From: Ustilago trichophora
Lineage: Eukaryota > Basidiomycota > Ustilaginomycetes > Ustilaginales > Ustilaginaceae
Direction of reading: 5' to 3'
Assembly: GCA_900323505.1 (NCBI GenBank)
Contig: OOIN01000027.1
Coordinates: 434,001-498,000 of the forward strand
DNA length: 64,000 nucleotides
The notes below the pieces were generated by a model. That model did not search any database, was not told where the DNA came from, and saw nothing but the letters and a program-made list of their open reading frames with translations. Made by a program: the position numbers and the translations under genes. How positions within the stretch are numbered: position 1 is the first letter of the stretch; each line of letters opens with the position of its first letter. Shown in pieces: positions 62,058-64,000 of the stretch.

Positions 62058-62846
62058 TTACAGTACGCTCGGCCATCTTCCATAATCTAGATAATGAAAT
62101 ATGCGACCAAGTTCAGCGACTGGATCGTGCACTATTCCTATGAAGCCTCGATTGACGTTGTGCACGAGCTCTACGCCAGTGATTTCAACCTTACCTCTGC
62201 TGCGGAGGCCTATGCGAGAGCGGTACACTGCGATTGGAGAGAACTTGCTTTGATCAAAGTTACCCCGCGGGAAAATCTCTTGAAAGTTGGACCAAGGCAT
62301 GGTCTTCGCGAAGTACAAATCCTGGCCGCCTTTACGAGGCGTCGCAAGGTGATAGAAGAATCTCGTGCGTGGGTCGAGAAGCGCATGTTGACTCCAGCTC
62401 ACCATTGCTTCCTTATTCGCCTGGTTGAAATAAGGCGCTGGCAAGGCTGCAGTCTCACCACCGACAGCGTTCAGCATCATGACTTCAGCCTCGAAACGAT
62501 CTGTTTCTGGCTTGGTGCTCCTAGGAAAGACTGGACGTCTATGGTTTGGGAGAAGTGGAGGAGCTGGAGGACGTACAGGTGCAGAAGCAGGTCTAGGTAC
62601 GGACGCAGCCTGCCGTTCATCATGCGGAGAGGAGGGAGTGATCGATTGCCCAAAAAGTCGAAGGCTAGCGCTACCAGAAGAAGAAGGTCTGCCCTCTCCC
62701 GATGGACCGATTCCAGGAGAGTCAGATGAGCTTGGCCCGAGCTCACCCCTATTCAATCCTGAGCCAGGCGGAGGGCGGACCGCGCTAGTTGACGCGACGC
62801 CAAAGGTAACCAGTAAGACGAATCGGGAAGTACGAAAATGGAGCAT
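62058..62846 (-). CDS. Secreted effector candidate B7
   Basis: 262 aa, signal peptide at about 1-22 (MLHFRTSRFVLLVTFGVASTSA). A long Ser/Pro/Gly-rich spacer (23-110) suggests a flexible linker. Core: MVSWSQHALLDPRTRFFYHL, LYFAKTMPWSNFQEIFPRG, SPIAVYRSRIGLRSRGKVEITGVELVHNVN and GRIFHYLDYGRWPSVL. No mature cysteine. B5 and B7 are the closest relatives within the trio; B6 lies between them. A GGATATAAG element lies about 100 bp upstream. It is the last array member in the window. Confidence 0.9.
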   Translation of the reverse strand: MLHFRTSRFVLLVTFGVASTSAVRPPPGSGLNRGELGPSSSDSPGIGPSGEGRPSSSGSASLRLFGQSITPSSPHDERQAASVPRPASAPVRPPAPPLLPNHRRPVFPRSTKPETDRFEAEVMMLNAVGGETAALPAPYFNQANKEAMVSWSQHALLDPRTRFFYHLATPRKGGQDLYFAKTMPWSNFQEIFPRGNFDQSKFSPIAVYRSRIGLRSRGKVEITGVELVHNVNRGFIGIVHDPVAELGRIFHYLDYGRWPSVL

Positions 62847-64000
62847 GTCTTCGAAGAGGGTGAGAGTGGTAACAAAGAGGCTTGAAGGTGATGGTCGGAC
62901 AGCGATGAGATATGGAGAAAGGCATTGGGGCGACCGGGGTCACTTATATCCTTCCGATCCATCTTCCGAGCAGGGTATACGGCGGAAAGAGCCATGGCTG
63001 TCTAGCTCGTCTCTGGCATGACGCTTCGAGAAAAACTTCCTTACACGGACGCTTAGCAAAGCGTTAACCCATACTCAGCCCGTCTTGCTCCCTTAGTACT
63101 GTCTTCCTGCCTTTCCAGTCATCGCACGGGGGTGTCGCCTAGCTCGCTCAACTAGCGAGAAGTAAACTCGACACTGACTTTACCGTTGCCAACTCAAGCT
63201 GTTCTGCTGAGCAATTGCTGAATTTCTTGGTTTGCATTTATTGGGAGCATCTGATCGTGAGAAAAGGGATGTCTAGACGCATTGAGTGCCGGTCTGGACG
63301 CTAGAGTTAGGCTGAGATCAGCTCTTTCCCTTTCTTGCAGCCCTCTGTCGAATCAAGCAACGTCTCATTAGACGAGGTACTGCTGCCGAGCAATCAGAGG
63401 AAGAAGTCGCTCGCACAGCGTATTGAAGATCCGGACCCTTAGAGAATAGCAGGGAGAAGAACGTTTCAACAAACTCCAGACCAATAGATGAGAAAAAAAG
63501 AAAGAACGATCCCAACTAGGAGGGCAATGAGCAAAAGTGCTTCAGAACCAAGCGGAATCTGTGAAGCGAAAAGCACCCAACAGGTTGTCCGCAAAGGCTG
63601 GGCATTACGAAGACGGGGAAATTATTTTTTGGTTGATGTGTGCGCATGCTACGTTTCGCTGCAACTCATAAGCCAAAGTCGGTATGGCCTAGGCCTCCTC
63701 TACGTTGTGTGAAAACCGGAGCCGCAGAGGGCCGTATCTGAACGGACGATCGGTTGCTCCAGTAAAAGCAAGGATCGTGTCGCTGCGATCCAGCAGGTTC
63801 TGCATCTCCTCAGTGCATCAGACACACCTCTCTTGTGCTAGGCCTTTGGCTACTGTGTGTACTGTTCGCTCGATATGGCGGTTTTGTGGACTTGGAATGA
63901 AAACAAAATTGATTGTTACCGACGGCAATGAACCTGAAGGACAGATGTACTTAAGAGACTGGCGAACTGACACCCCTACCTCGCTTTCGGCAGCAACCGC
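62847..64000. other. Right end of the window, no gene seen
   Basis: Apart from the B7 promoter, 1.1 kb of sequence to the window edge holds only short ORFs without signal peptide, family motif or domain. Whether the array continues to the right cannot be told. Confidence 0.5.
62943..62951 (-). promoter_or_regulatory. TATA element of effector B7
   Basis: GGATATAAG on the coding strand, 97 bp upstream of the B7 ATG. Confidence 0.65.

Overview
This window looks like a chromosome segment of a smut fungus (Ustilaginomycotina, Ustilago/Sporisorium-like). The reasons are eukaryotic GT-AG introns of 80-100 bp, an intron-containing nuclear tRNA, the housekeeping gene content, and above all a long one-strand array of small secreted proteins, the layout known for smut virulence-effector clusters. 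The species is not identifiable from the sequence alone.

Left flank (1-23 kb), housekeeping genes: the 5' part of a HAM1-like gene (minus, cut by the window edge), a VPS10/sortilin sorting receptor (minus), a MEF2-type MADS-box factor (minus), an EF-hand MscS channel (plus) and a four-exon divergent beta-tubulin (minus). Intergenic stretches of 3.5 and 5.6 kb hold microsatellites and homopolymers but no gene I can support.

Effector array (23.4-62.9 kb): 28 units, all on the minus strand, about one per 1.4 kb. Family A has 21 members (16 intact, 5 broken) of about 170-206 aa. It is defined by a signal peptide, a [LI]-P-x-G-[HYQ]-[LF]-x-P-x-[YF] motif, an SRF-like motif, a [YF]-[AV]-[ST]-P strand, a G-x-[VI]-x-P strand and an FWxxL helix. 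Family B has 7 members (196-262 aa) from 53 to 62.8 kb; its last three share WS[QR], xRFF, YF[AG]xxxPW and IxGVELV. Mature domains are almost free of cysteine. Most intact genes have a TATA element reading GG(T/G)ATA(T/A)AAG on the coding strand, 60-130 bp before the ATG. At least one pair duplicated together with promoter and 3' flank, and the members near 35-38 kb share promoters. Nonsense codons, frameshifts and a lost signal peptide show birth-and-death evolution.

The array is interrupted by a transaldolase-family gene and a mannose-6-phosphate isomerase-like gene (26.8-29.7 kb) that share a divergent promoter, and by an intron-containing tRNA-Gly(GCC) at 38.5 kb. By size and style the array recalls the largest U. 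maydis effector cluster (19A, tin genes). That correspondence is inference and needs a synteny or homology search. The effector gaps not listed separately hold promoters and 3' ends and no further gene that I can see.
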